A stretch of DNA of 64,000 nt from contig CP065001.1 of the NCBI GenBank assembly GCA_016700155.1, forward strand, positions 2,294,001-2,358,000. The letters run 5' to 3'. Below the pieces are notes generated by a model. The model was not told where the DNA came from. It did no database searches and worked only from the letters and a program-made list of their open reading frames with translations. This stretch comes from Ignavibacteriales bacterium (GTDB taxonomy: Bacteria > Bacteroidota > Ignavibacteria > Ignavibacteriales > Ignavibacteriaceae). The translations under genes were made by a program, and so were the position numbers. Shown one piece after another: positions 25,416 to 33,569 of this stretch (position 1 is its first letter; each line of letters opens with the position of its first letter).

Positions 25416-26696
25416 TTAATTTGTTTTAGCGAAAGATTTTCTTTTCTCTTCCACTCTCAGGTTGGAACCATCACTCAGTTCACGTGATATTGCTTTATAG
25501 CTTCCGGTAACAACTGTTTGTTCTTCGCTCAATCCTTCTTTTATCTCAATAAAATTATCATCGCTGAGACCAGTCTTAACTTCAACCATTTTAGCTTTAT
25601 TATTCTCCGCAAGGAATACTACTTCTTTAGGTTTTGAATTTCCATTTTGCTGCTGACCCGGAGCCTGTTCGTCACCGCCTTCTGTCGGTGGTGCAGCATC
25701 ATTTCCACGTGCTGTTACACTCTGAATCGGAATGCTTAAAACATTTGCAACGGTTTCTGTTTCAATATCCGCGTTGCAAGACATTCCCGGTCGTAGTTTT
25801 GATTCCGCATCGAGCAGTTTAATTCTTACTTCAAAATTTACAACCTGTTCCTGTGTGCCAATCCCTGAAGTCTGAGCACTGTTGCCGATTTGTGTTACAA
25901 GTCCGATAAATTCCTTATCACCAAATGCATCGACTTTTATTCTTGCCGTATCACCTCTCGTAATAAGTACAACGTCATTTTCATCAACTTCAACTACTGC
26001 TTCAATATTTCTAAGATCAGAAATAGTCATAATATCTGTACCCATGCTGAATCCAGCACCGAATACTCTTTCACCGACTTCAACATTAAGCTTTGTAACA
26101 ACACCATCCATCGGAGAAACGATCGTTGTTTTATAAAGTGTCTCGAGTGTTTCTCTTAATGAAGCTTTACTTTGAAGTACGTTAGCAGCAGCGGCATCAT
26201 ATGAAGCTTTTGTTGACAGGAAATTTGATTTTGCAGTTTCAAGTTCTGAATCACTTGCCAGACCTTTAAGGTGTAATTCTTTTACCCTGTTGTAATCAAG
26301 CTCAACTTTGTTCAATTCAGCTTCACGCATTTTCAATTGCGCTTCCGCAGACTGAAGATTAGCTTCAAGTCTCTGCTTCTGTGCCTGGTATTGATCACCT
26401 TTTATTCTTATAAGAAGCTGACCTCTCTTTACAGCGTCTCCTTCTTTCACAGGAAGCTCAACGATTTCACCTGTAACTTCCGGAGTTATCACAACTTTAA
26501 ATTCGGGATTAATAGTACCTGTTGCTGCAACAGTTTGTGTGATGTTGCGCTTTTGAACTTTTTCAACCTGGACCTGGATTATATCTTCCTTACTTCCGCC
26601 AAACAGAGTCATTACAATCAGTATAACAACAATTAATCCCAGTCCTCCAAAGATGAATAATTTCTTCTTTGATTTCTTTTGTTTTCCATTAGCCAT
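25416..26696 (-). CDS. MacA/HlyD-family periplasmic adaptor
   Basis: A 426-residue membrane-fusion protein that bridges the inner-membrane permeases to the outer-membrane channel. It has an N-terminal membrane anchor (about 12-32), a first lipoyl half (about 60-95), a coiled-coil hairpin (about 100-190, rich in Glu, Lys, Gln and Ala), a second lipoyl half (with TTIVSPMDGVVTKLNVEVGE), a beta-barrel domain (about 225-310) and a membrane-proximal domain. A Gly/Gln/Pro-rich insert at about 335-360 interrupts the last domain and is not typical. It lies 22 bases after the tolC-like gene and 11 bases before the ATPase gene. Confidence 0.93.
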   Translation of the reverse strand: MANGKQKKSKKKLFIFGGLGLIVVILIVMTLFGGSKEDIIQVQVEKVQKRNITQTVAATGTINPEFKVVITPEVTGEIVELPVKEGDAVKRGQLLIRIKGDQYQAQKQRLEANLQSAEAQLKMREAELNKVELDYNRVKELHLKGLASDSELETAKSNFLSTKASYDAAAANVLQSKASLRETLETLYKTTIVSPMDGVVTKLNVEVGERVFGAGFSMGTDIMTISDLRNIEAVVEVDENDVVLITRGDTARIKVDAFGDKEFIGLVTQIGNSAQTSGIGTQEQVVNFEVRIKLLDAESKLRPGMSCNADIETETVANVLSIPIQSVTARGNDAAPPTEGGDEQAPGQQQNGNSKPKEVVFLAENNKAKMVEVKTGLSDDNFIEIKEGLSEEQTVVTGSYKAISRELSDGSNLRVEEKRKSFAKTN

Positions 26697-26718
26697 TTGA
26701 ATAATCTCCTGTTATGAT

Positions 26719-28053
26719 TTATTCGTATTTCTTAAAATCTAAAACTCCCAGATAATATTTAAGCTGTTCACTTAAAACTATATAAGCAAACTGGGCGTTA
26801 ATGTAATTGGTTTGTGCATTTGAATATTCTGAATTCGCGATAAGAACATTAAGCAATGTTCCGGCACCCAAAGAATATTTTTCCTGTTCAATCTTTTGAT
26901 TCTCTTCTGCAGCAATAACATTTTTCTGGCTTACAAGTAATCCTTTTTCAGCAGCCTGCAGATCAAGATATGCTTTCTGAATATCCTTTTTAATAGTTCG
27001 TTCAAGATCGATTACATCTATTTCGCTGTTTTCAGCAAGTACTTCCGCAGTCTGCACTCTTTCAGAAACAGACCAGCCGGAGAAAATTGGAATGCTCAAT
27101 GTCAATCCAACACTTAAAGATTTATTGTCAGAAATATCAGAAAACCTGTTTGCACGTATTCCATAATTTGCATCGCCAGTCAATCTTGGAAAATGTCCGG
27201 ATCGTGCTATAGTAATACCATCATACGCACTTTCACGGTTCAAAAGAGAACTTTGAAAATCAGGGCGGCTCTCTAGTGCCTGCTCAACTAATGAAGAAAT
27301 ATTTTTATAGTCTTCGGTTATTCTGGTTTCAAGCATCTGCTTTTCACTCGCCGTAAATTCCTCTTCGAACCTGTAGTTTTCAAGCACATCTAATCCAAGG
27401 TAATACAGCAGATTACTTTTTGAAGTTTCAAGCAGATTTTTTGTACGTATCACTTCAAGTTCAGCATTTCCTGTTCTTACCTGCTGCGCGTACACATCTG
27501 CTAAAGTTACTGCACCAAGCTTATTTCTTTCTGTAATTGTCTCAAGGTTTTTTTGATTCCACTTAACGTCATCTTCTTTAAACTTTAAAAGCTGTTGTGT
27601 GTTCACCACATCGTAATATAGATTAACCACCTGGAAAACTACATCCTGTTTTAGTCTTTCAATGGAAAGCTTTGCAGATTCCAGATTGTTTTTGCTCTGT
27701 GAAAGTCCGCCGTAATTTGCGAGTCCATCAAACAAAACCCAATCAGCACCAACACCTGCGCTGTAGCTTCTTGTTTCTGTGGTTATTGAAGAGAGTCCTT
27801 CGGCAGAAATGAAATCACTTTCAACTTCATTCCTTGTCCAGGACCATCTTCCCGAAGCACCTAATGTCGGCAGAAAATTTCCATAAGCTGCTAACAGACC
27901 TGCTTCATAGTTTTTAAGGTTGTTAAGATTTTTCTGAAGAGTTGTATTTTTTTGTAATGCAATGTTTATAGCATCTTCCAGTTTCAGATCTTTTTGAGCT
28001 GAAGCGGAAACTGTAAGCAACATTATTGTCAGACACACTAGGAAGGTACGCAT
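26719..28053 (-). CDS. TolC-family outer-membrane efflux protein
   Basis: This protein forms the outer-membrane exit duct of the exporter. I place the start at ATG 28051-28053, since GGAGAA lies just upstream and the first residues then form a normal signal peptide (MRTFLVCLTIMLLTVSASAQ). A longer frame reaching 28101 adds 16 polar residues without a good ribosome site. The mature chain has two internally repeated OEP domains, with long helices around 40-220 and 250-430. It heads an operon tolC-like, macA-like, ATPase, then three permeases, with gaps of 11 to 116 bases. Confidence 0.92.
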   Translation of the reverse strand: MRTFLVCLTIMLLTVSASAQKDLKLEDAINIALQKNTTLQKNLNNLKNYEAGLLAAYGNFLPTLGASGRWSWTRNEVESDFISAEGLSSITTETRSYSAGVGADWVLFDGLANYGGLSQSKNNLESAKLSIERLKQDVVFQVVNLYYDVVNTQQLLKFKEDDVKWNQKNLETITERNKLGAVTLADVYAQQVRTGNAELEVIRTKNLLETSKSNLLYYLGLDVLENYRFEEEFTASEKQMLETRITEDYKNISSLVEQALESRPDFQSSLLNRESAYDGITIARSGHFPRLTGDANYGIRANRFSDISDNKSLSVGLTLSIPIFSGWSVSERVQTAEVLAENSEIDVIDLERTIKKDIQKAYLDLQAAEKGLLVSQKNVIAAEENQKIEQEKYSLGAGTLLNVLIANSEYSNAQTNYINAQFAYIVLSEQLKYYLGVLDFKKYE

Positions 28054-28296
28054 TATCTTCTCCGGATTATTATTTCTTATTAGAGACTTCTGTTTTGACA
28101 AAAGATATTATTTATGGTTACAAAATATTTCAATGTATTAGACGCTTTGTTCATCTCTCATCTTTCAAAAGAATCCAGCACAAAAATATCTTTTATGATC
28201 TCCGTTTTTTCACTTAATTTATAAACGGTTGAATAATTACATATACGGCAGTTTACGGGTTGCGGGTCTTTTAATAAATGAGTGAAATTTTCTTAC

Positions 28297-28338
28297 GTGA
28301 CTTAAAATTAATAAATTACTCATTATTATTTAAGTCAC
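28297..28338. repeat. Perfect inverted repeat, possible operator
   Basis: GTGACTTAAA (28297-28306) and its exact reverse complement TTTAAGTCAC (28329-28338) are separated by 22 bases. The arms are two helical turns plus apart (about 32 bases centre to centre, three turns), which suits a dimeric regulator binding on one face or a looped pair. The repeat lies between the two divergent genes, about 35 bases upstream of the putative rightward promoter. There is no run of T, so it is not a terminator. Confidence 0.6.
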
Positions 28339-28370
28339 AATTCGGATGACACATTCAGAATATTAAATAT

Positions 28371-28403
28371 GTTGACTATGACAATGTGATTAAATTATCT
28401 TCG
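28371..28403 (+). promoter_or_regulatory. Possible promoter for the small secreted protein gene
   Basis: GTTG (28371-28374) and TATCTTCG (28396-28403), spaced by 21 bases, loosely match the TTTG and TAnnTTTG elements of Bacteroidetes-type promoters. They lie 31 bases before the start codon. The match is partial, so this is tentative. Confidence 0.35.
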
Positions 28404-28433
28404 CACAAACAAAAACTGAATTGAGGTGCTGCT

Positions 28434-28859
28434 ATGCTGAAACAAATTAAATCTCCTTTTTTATATGCCATCCTTACTGTTTTACTTTCTTTAGCGATAA
28501 CGATAGAACCAACAAATGCTCAACAGGTTTATAAATCATTAGATGAAATTGGCGGAGGCGGCTCAGGCAGTCAGCGAAACGAAGAGTCCGGCAGCAGTAA
28601 CACAATGTACATTGTCGGCGGAGTTTTAATACTGGGAATAATTCTTTATTCAGTACTTAAAGAAAAAAAGCCAACTGATAAAACCGACTCGACCGAAGTC
28701 TCCATTAATAAGCTGAGCTATCCTCAGGAATTAAATTATAAAGAACAGCTAAGTAAACTTCAATCAGAATTGCCGGTTAATGTTTATGTAGGTTCGCATT
28801 CAAATGAATTTATTAGAGATGATCGCAGGTATTTTATAGGAGTGTCAGTCGGATTCTGA
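28434..28859 (+). CDS. Small exported protein with a membrane helix, unknown function
   Basis: A 141-residue orphan. It has a signal peptide (about 1-29, ending TNAQQ), a Gly/Ser-rich linker (GGGGSGSQ at about 41-48), a membrane helix (about 59-75, MYIVGGVLILGIILYSVL) and a polar tail of about 65 residues with a final RRYFIGVSVGF. The start is supported by GAGGTG seven bases upstream. The gene points away from the exporter operon across a control region with an inverted repeat, so the two may share a regulator. Its 3' end abuts the convergent cca gene with only four bases between. I do not recognise a family; a sensor, accessory or lipoprotein-like role in export is possible but not shown. 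Confidence 0.75.
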   Translation: MLKQIKSPFLYAILTVLLSLAITIEPTNAQQVYKSLDEIGGGGSGSQRNEESGSSNTMYIVGGVLILGIILYSVLKEKKPTDKTDSTEVSINKLSYPQELNYKEQLSKLQSELPVNVYVGSHSNEFIRDDRRYFIGVSVGF

Positions 28860-28863
28860 AAGT

Positions 28864-30276
28864 TTATTCTGAAAGATATACTGATTTTATCTCCATTAAG
28901 TACTTGAATGCATCTTCATAGGTGTTTTCAATTTTACCTTCAAGTATTGCCTCTTCTATTGCCCTTTTAATTTCTCCCACTTTTCGGGAAGGACCGATCT
29001 TACAAATCTCCATTATGGTTTCGCCTCTAACCGGAGATTGGAATGCTCTTAAATTATCCTTCTCCTTAACAGTAAGCACTTTCTGCATCACACGTTCATA
29101 GTTATCAAGATACCTGCTGACTTTATTAGGATTTTTACTTGTAATATCCGCACGGCAAAGAGTGATTAAATCATTTAAATCATCTCCTGCAGAAACAATC
29201 AATCTTCTTATTGCCGAGTCAGTTACTTCTTCTTTTGCAAGAGCAATTGGTCTTAAGTGAAGTCTCACCAATTTTTCGATGTAGTCAAGTTTGTTTAAAG
29301 GTAGTTTAAGTTTTGTAAAGATGGACTTCATCATTCTTGCGCCCAGTTCTTCATGCCCGTGGAATGTCCATCCTATTCCTTCAATAAATTTTTTGGTTGC
29401 AGGTTTGGCAATGTCGTGAACCAAAGCAGCAAATCTTAACCAGAGATTTTCAGTAGTGCGCGAAATATTATCAACAACCATGCACGTGTGCAGGAAGACA
29501 TCTTTGTGATGATAATCTTTTCGCTGATCAACTCCGGCTAAAGCAGATATTTCCGGGAACACAATCTCAAGTACTTTTGTGTTGTAGAGATGCTTCAATC
29601 CAATTGAAGGCTTGGGTGATGACAGAATTTTCAGAAACTCATCAGTGATCCTTTCCTGTGCGACAATTTTTAGTCGTTCCCTCAATTCAGAAGCAACTAA
29701 CAAAAGTTTTTCATCAATTTGGAAATCTAACTGTGAAGCAAATCTGAATGCCCTCATAATTCTTAGTGGGTCATCATCAAAAGTCTGATAAGGATCAAGC
29801 GGAGTTTTGATGAGTTTATTTTCAATATCTGTCAGTCCGTTAAAAGTATCAATCAGTTTTCCAAAGTCATTTTCATTAACAGAAACTGCGATCGTATTTA
29901 TTGTAAAGTCTCTTCGGTTGATATCATCATTGAATGTTCCCGGTTCCACTTTCGGATTCCGGCTGCTGCGCTTATAAGATTCTTTTCTTGCACCAACAAA
30001 TTCAAGTTCATAACCTCCAAAAGAAAAATGAGCTGTACCAAAATTCCTGAAAGTTATAACCTCACCTGCATTGAGTTTTTTCGAAAGCTGATTTGCAAAT
30101 TCAGGACCGTCACCCAAAACAAGAAAATCTATTTCATTTTTTTTTCTGCCGAGAATGTAATCACGTATAAATCCGCCGACAATATAAACTCCGGCTCCAA
30201 ATTCATCAGCAAATTTTGAAATATCACGAAGGAAAGAAATGGTTCCTAAATATTTATCTAAACCTGGTAGATTCAT
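28864..30276 (-). CDS. cca: CCA tRNA nucleotidyltransferase with HD domain
   Basis: This 470-residue class II nucleotidyltransferase builds or repairs the CCA end of tRNAs. The head domain has VYIVGGFIRDYILG at 31-43 and the metal-binding pair as EID (48-50) followed by FLVLGDG; the usual motif is DxD, so the first Asp is Glu. GTFNDDINRRDFTINTIAV is the nucleotide-recognition block. The middle of the chain holds the HD phosphohydrolase motif, with HHKDVFLHTC and ALVHDIAKP. The ATG overlaps the AI-2E family gene stop by four bases. The tRNA-Leu in this window lacks an encoded CCA, so such an enzyme is needed. Confidence 0.92.
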   Translation of the reverse strand: MNLPGLDKYLGTISFLRDISKFADEFGAGVYIVGGFIRDYILGRKKNEIDFLVLGDGPEFANQLSKKLNAGEVITFRNFGTAHFSFGGYELEFVGARKESYKRSSRNPKVEPGTFNDDINRRDFTINTIAVSVNENDFGKLIDTFNGLTDIENKLIKTPLDPYQTFDDDPLRIMRAFRFASQLDFQIDEKLLLVASELRERLKIVAQERITDEFLKILSSPKPSIGLKHLYNTKVLEIVFPEISALAGVDQRKDYHHKDVFLHTCMVVDNISRTTENLWLRFAALVHDIAKPATKKFIEGIGWTFHGHEELGARMMKSIFTKLKLPLNKLDYIEKLVRLHLRPIALAKEEVTDSAIRRLIVSAGDDLNDLITLCRADITSKNPNKVSRYLDNYERVMQKVLTVKEKDNLRAFQSPVRGETIMEICKIGPSRKVGEIKRAIEEAILEGKIENTYEDAFKYLMEIKSVYLSE

Positions 30277-31355
30277 TCTGCCCGGTTCCCCATAAGCACT
30301 GCGAGCGGTTTGAGTGAGTTTATATTATTCGCAAAAATTTTCATTAGTGCTGCAATCGGAACAGCGAGAAACATTCCGGCGATTCCCCATATCCATCCCC
30401 AAAAAATTAATGAGAACAAGACGAACACTGGACTAAGATCCATTTTTCTTCCCAGAAAATTCGGTTCGACAAAATTGCCAAGTATATTTTGAGTGATGAT
30501 AAGTAAAGCAGACATTGTGATAGTCTGAAATCCAAACCCAAATTGAATAATTGAAATGAGTATTGGAAAAATTGTTGCAACCAGTGATCCTATATTCGGG
30601 ATATAATTAAGAACGAAGGCAAGCACTCCCCACATAACTGCGAAGTCTACACCAAAACTCATAAGAATAATTGTAAAAATAATTCCCGTAGATAAACTAA
30701 TTATTGTTTTTATAATGATGTATGATTGCAACTGAGTGTTAATCGACACAAGAGTTTTTTCCACTACTTCTTTGTTTTCTGTAAAGGCAAACTTAAGTCT
30801 TTCCTCAAATTTGTCTTTACCCATTATCATAAACACCCAGAACACAAGTGAAATAAAAAAATCACCGAGCAATGATGAAAACGAATTAAAAATGGTTTGA
30901 ATCATACCGGCATCAAACATTTTCCGGACAATTGTATTTACATCGAAATCCTGTGACGGTATATCAAGCCATAAAGCAACCTCGCGTACGGTAAGATTAA
31001 AAGGACTGAGTATTGATTGAAAAAGAGTCGATAAATTTTCAGCATAAAATTCTATTTTATCCGAAAAAGTTTGATAGGTAGAGAAAAGCATTAATCCAAG
31101 CAGGTAATACAATCCGGAAATAATAATTAATATAAAAATGAGGGAAAGCCAGTAAGGAATTTTAAACTTCTTTAAATACTTCATTAAAGGATGAAAAAGG
31201 TACGTAAGAAAAATTGCGATAATAACCGGGATGAGAATATCCTGGAGTGCCATTAGTATATAAACGAAAATCACAAAACAAATAAATCCCAGCAGATAAG
31301 TAATTAATTTGTAATAATTTTTTTTTGATGAAATTTCTGTTTCCATACTATTCAA
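30273..31355 (-). CDS. AI-2E transporter (PerM/TqsA) family membrane protein
   Basis: A 360-residue polytopic inner-membrane protein with about eight hydrophobic segments. The family motif region ALQDILIPVIIAIFLTYLFH lies near the N-terminus and the C-terminal helices include the pattern WGWIWGIAGMFLAVPIAALM. Members export autoinducer-2 or act as sodium/proton antiporters, and the exact substrate is not readable. It overlaps the 739-residue membrane protein by 8 bases and the cca gene by 4. It is therefore part of the same tightly packed unit that begins with the PP2C phosphatase gene. Confidence 0.88.
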   Translation of the reverse strand: MNSMETEISSKKNYYKLITYLLGFICFVIFVYILMALQDILIPVIIAIFLTYLFHPLMKYLKKFKIPYWLSLIFILIIISGLYYLLGLMLFSTYQTFSDKIEFYAENLSTLFQSILSPFNLTVREVALWLDIPSQDFDVNTIVRKMFDAGMIQTIFNSFSSLLGDFFISLVFWVFMIMGKDKFEERLKFAFTENKEVVEKTLVSINTQLQSYIIIKTIISLSTGIIFTIILMSFGVDFAVMWGVLAFVLNYIPNIGSLVATIFPILISIIQFGFGFQTITMSALLIITQNILGNFVEPNFLGRKMDLSPVFVLFSLIFWGWIWGIAGMFLAVPIAALMKIFANNINSLKPLAVLMGNRAE

Positions 31356-33567
31356 ATTTAAAATTGTTTATATATGATTTTGAATTGATATTTAACCAAT
31401 TAATTAACTTGAAATTTTCTTCAAGAATATGATTAAAGTTTTCATCAGATGTATACCGCAAAGCGAGTCCTGCCATTTTTTTTGCTTTGAAAAAATCCCC
31501 TTGTCTTATAAGATATTCAGAAAGTTTAAAGACAGCATAGCTGCTGATTAAATCCGTAACCTGTATTGTCTTATTAATTTCGGAAGTAAAGAGATCAACG
31601 TGCTCTTCCAGTTTTTCGGACAGGTCAATCATGACCGACCATGATTCATAAAAATATCCCTGGGAGTTCAGACGTTTAAGGAGTGATAATTTATCATAAT
31701 CACTACCTTCAAGATATTGTATCAATAAATTTTCATCCATCAGTCTAAGTCTGATAGCACAAAGGTTAGTCAGCGATTTGTTAGCTTTTGATGAATAAAT
31801 ATTCTGATAAACCGACTTTGCTTCATCAAAGTTTTGTGTAACAGCTAACACATCTGCCAGCCTGAACTGCAGGTTGTAATAGTATGTTGTGCCTTTAAAT
31901 TTTTCCTGGTATTCTTTTAAAATTCTGACGGCATCCGGAAGCCTGTTAAGTTCATCGAATACATAACTTAACCCGATAATGGCTGAATAGTTTTCGCCGT
32001 AAGTTAGAATTTCATTAAAGATATTTCCTGCGTCCGCAAATTTTTTATTCTGATAAAGTGACCAAGCATCATCGAGCTTAACTCCAATATACCTTGGACA
32101 TACTTTGTAAATAATAGACTTCCTTCCAAAATAGTAGTCTGCACTTTTTTTATTATCAGCTGAAATTAAACTAAGGTATTCATAAAATTCTTTTTGAAGT
32201 TCATTAAGATTCTTCTGATAAATTTTTTCAAAGTCTAAATCGGCATATAATTCTTTAAACTTTTGTATGCCGTATTTTTCAATTAAGAAATATGAGAATG
32301 CCCCGCTGTAGATATATGAAAGACTTGCTGTCTGACCAAAAAAATTCAGACTTGAATATAACTTTGTTAAATCAATGCGGTATTCATTATGATTGGCTAA
32401 CGCAGCCATGTAAGTAATAAAATTATCATCATAATATGGCTCAGAAGCTGATGCGATTCCCTCAATCAATGAAGGGTTAAGCCAATCAGCCAATTTAAAT
32501 ATTCCGGTTCCAAACTCTGCTGTGAAGCAATGGGCAAGCTCATGTTTCAGTGTATTAGTGTAACTGTCAAAACTCAAATATGCCTGGTACAACCATGGTT
32601 TAGCCACATCCGCGTTAGCAGAACCAAAGAGTTCTTTCTTTTGAGCAGCATTATCAAAAAGAAATGTTGTTATTCTATTTGACGGAGTACATTGTAAAAA
32701 TTCCGCTAGCTCCTTGTAGTAGTATTCATGGAGTATTGCAGCGAGTTCAACTTTTTCCTTTTCAATTTGATCAGAATAATGAATCACAAAATGATCGGTT
32801 GTTACTGTCTTATTCAAATGATCTTTTATTCTGATCAGATCTGTGGAAAAACCCTGTGCAGGTGATATTAAAAAAAATGTAAGCGCAGGAAAAAAGATCA
32901 CAGCAACTATGGATGCTTTACTTCCGGCTGCCTGATTCAAAAGTATTTTTAAGATCCAACAACCAATGAAGATAAAATAAATCAGATTTATCAGACGGTA
33001 TACAATAAGTTTAAGCGAAACACTAACAGCTTCATCGAATATTGTACCCGGGAAGAATCCTATTATCGGATTAAAAAAGTAAACCTGCGGATAATAATAG
33101 ATTTCAATTAATGGGATGGAAAGAATGACTAATGTGATTAGAATAAAAAATAGATATTGAAAACGATTCAGAAGAAAATTTGAGATCAACCCGACAACTA
33201 TACCAATAAACAGCGATGGTAAGGTGATGACAAAATAAAAACTTAAACCTGATGTAAATGAACAGCCAGAGCCCAGAAGTGTTTTGGTATTAATTATAAT
33301 AAAAGGAATAAGGAATGTAATTAAGACAAATAAGCCAATCGGTTTTAATAATTTTTTAACCTCTTTTTGTTCTTTGTTACGCCGTATTAAAAAAATTGTA
33401 TATGTACCCGAAACAAGATAGAGTAATAAACCATTTACAACGCTGAATTCGTATCCTAATACACCAACTAATGGTAGTGAGTAAAGGAATAAATTAATGA
33501 TCAGTACAATCGAGCCATAGACCGGCAGGTAGTATTCATAGGCGATTAATTGCTTAAGTTTTTGCAA
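31348..33567 (-). CDS. Polytopic membrane protein with HEXXH peptidase-like domain and TPR-like C-terminus
   Basis: A 739-residue protein of uncertain function. The first 240 residues hold about six to seven membrane helices. An extracytoplasmic region follows with the zinc motif HELAH at about residue 340 and a downstream Glu-rich helix, which resembles gluzincin (peptidase MA) domains. From about 500 to the end the chain is a run of helix pairs with TPR-like periodicity, such as DAVRILKEYQEKFKGTTYYY. The three parts together suggest a membrane-anchored protease with a protein-protein docking tail. It starts 2 bases after the murA stop. I do not recognise a named family. Confidence 0.8.
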   Translation of the reverse strand: MQKLKQLIAYEYYLPVYGSIVLIINLFLYSLPLVGVLGYEFSVVNGLLLYLVSGTYTIFLIRRNKEQKEVKKLLKPIGLFVLITFLIPFIIINTKTLLGSGCSFTSGLSFYFVITLPSLFIGIVVGLISNFLLNRFQYLFFILITLVILSIPLIEIYYYPQVYFFNPIIGFFPGTIFDEAVSVSLKLIVYRLINLIYFIFIGCWILKILLNQAAGSKASIVAVIFFPALTFFLISPAQGFSTDLIRIKDHLNKTVTTDHFVIHYSDQIEKEKVELAAILHEYYYKELAEFLQCTPSNRITTFLFDNAAQKKELFGSANADVAKPWLYQAYLSFDSYTNTLKHELAHCFTAEFGTGIFKLADWLNPSLIEGIASASEPYYDDNFITYMAALANHNEYRIDLTKLYSSLNFFGQTASLSYIYSGAFSYFLIEKYGIQKFKELYADLDFEKIYQKNLNELQKEFYEYLSLISADNKKSADYYFGRKSIIYKVCPRYIGVKLDDAWSLYQNKKFADAGNIFNEILTYGENYSAIIGLSYVFDELNRLPDAVRILKEYQEKFKGTTYYYNLQFRLADVLAVTQNFDEAKSVYQNIYSSKANKSLTNLCAIRLRLMDENLLIQYLEGSDYDKLSLLKRLNSQGYFYESWSVMIDLSEKLEEHVDLFTSEINKTIQVTDLISSYAVFKLSEYLIRQGDFFKAKKMAGLALRYTSDENFNHILEENFKLINWLNINSKSYINNFKFE

Positions 33568-33569
33568 AA

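Larger units (their letters stand above)
28054..28433. other. Regulatory gap between divergent exporter operon and small secreted protein gene
   Basis: This 380-base stretch has no credible gene. It is AT-rich and holds a perfect 10-bp inverted repeat (28297-28338), a possible promoter for the rightward gene (28371-28403), and the start region of the exporter operon. I found no clear Bacteroidetes-type promoter on the minus strand: a CAAAAATA at 28181-28188 lacks a matching upstream element. Confidence 0.7.

Noticed and set aside
26337..26636. Antisense frame of about 99 codons over the adaptor gene
   Set aside because: The Cys- and Phe-rich translation is the reverse reading of a coiled-coil gene, with no ribosome site.
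28054..28101. Longer start for the TolC-like protein (extra 16 residues)
   Set aside because: The extension is polar and would bury the signal peptide, while a good GGAGAA site precedes the inner ATG.
28181..28188. CAAAAATA as a minus-strand promoter element for the exporter operon
   Set aside because: No CAAA element lies 19-21 bases further right, so the pair needed for a Bacteroidetes promoter is missing.
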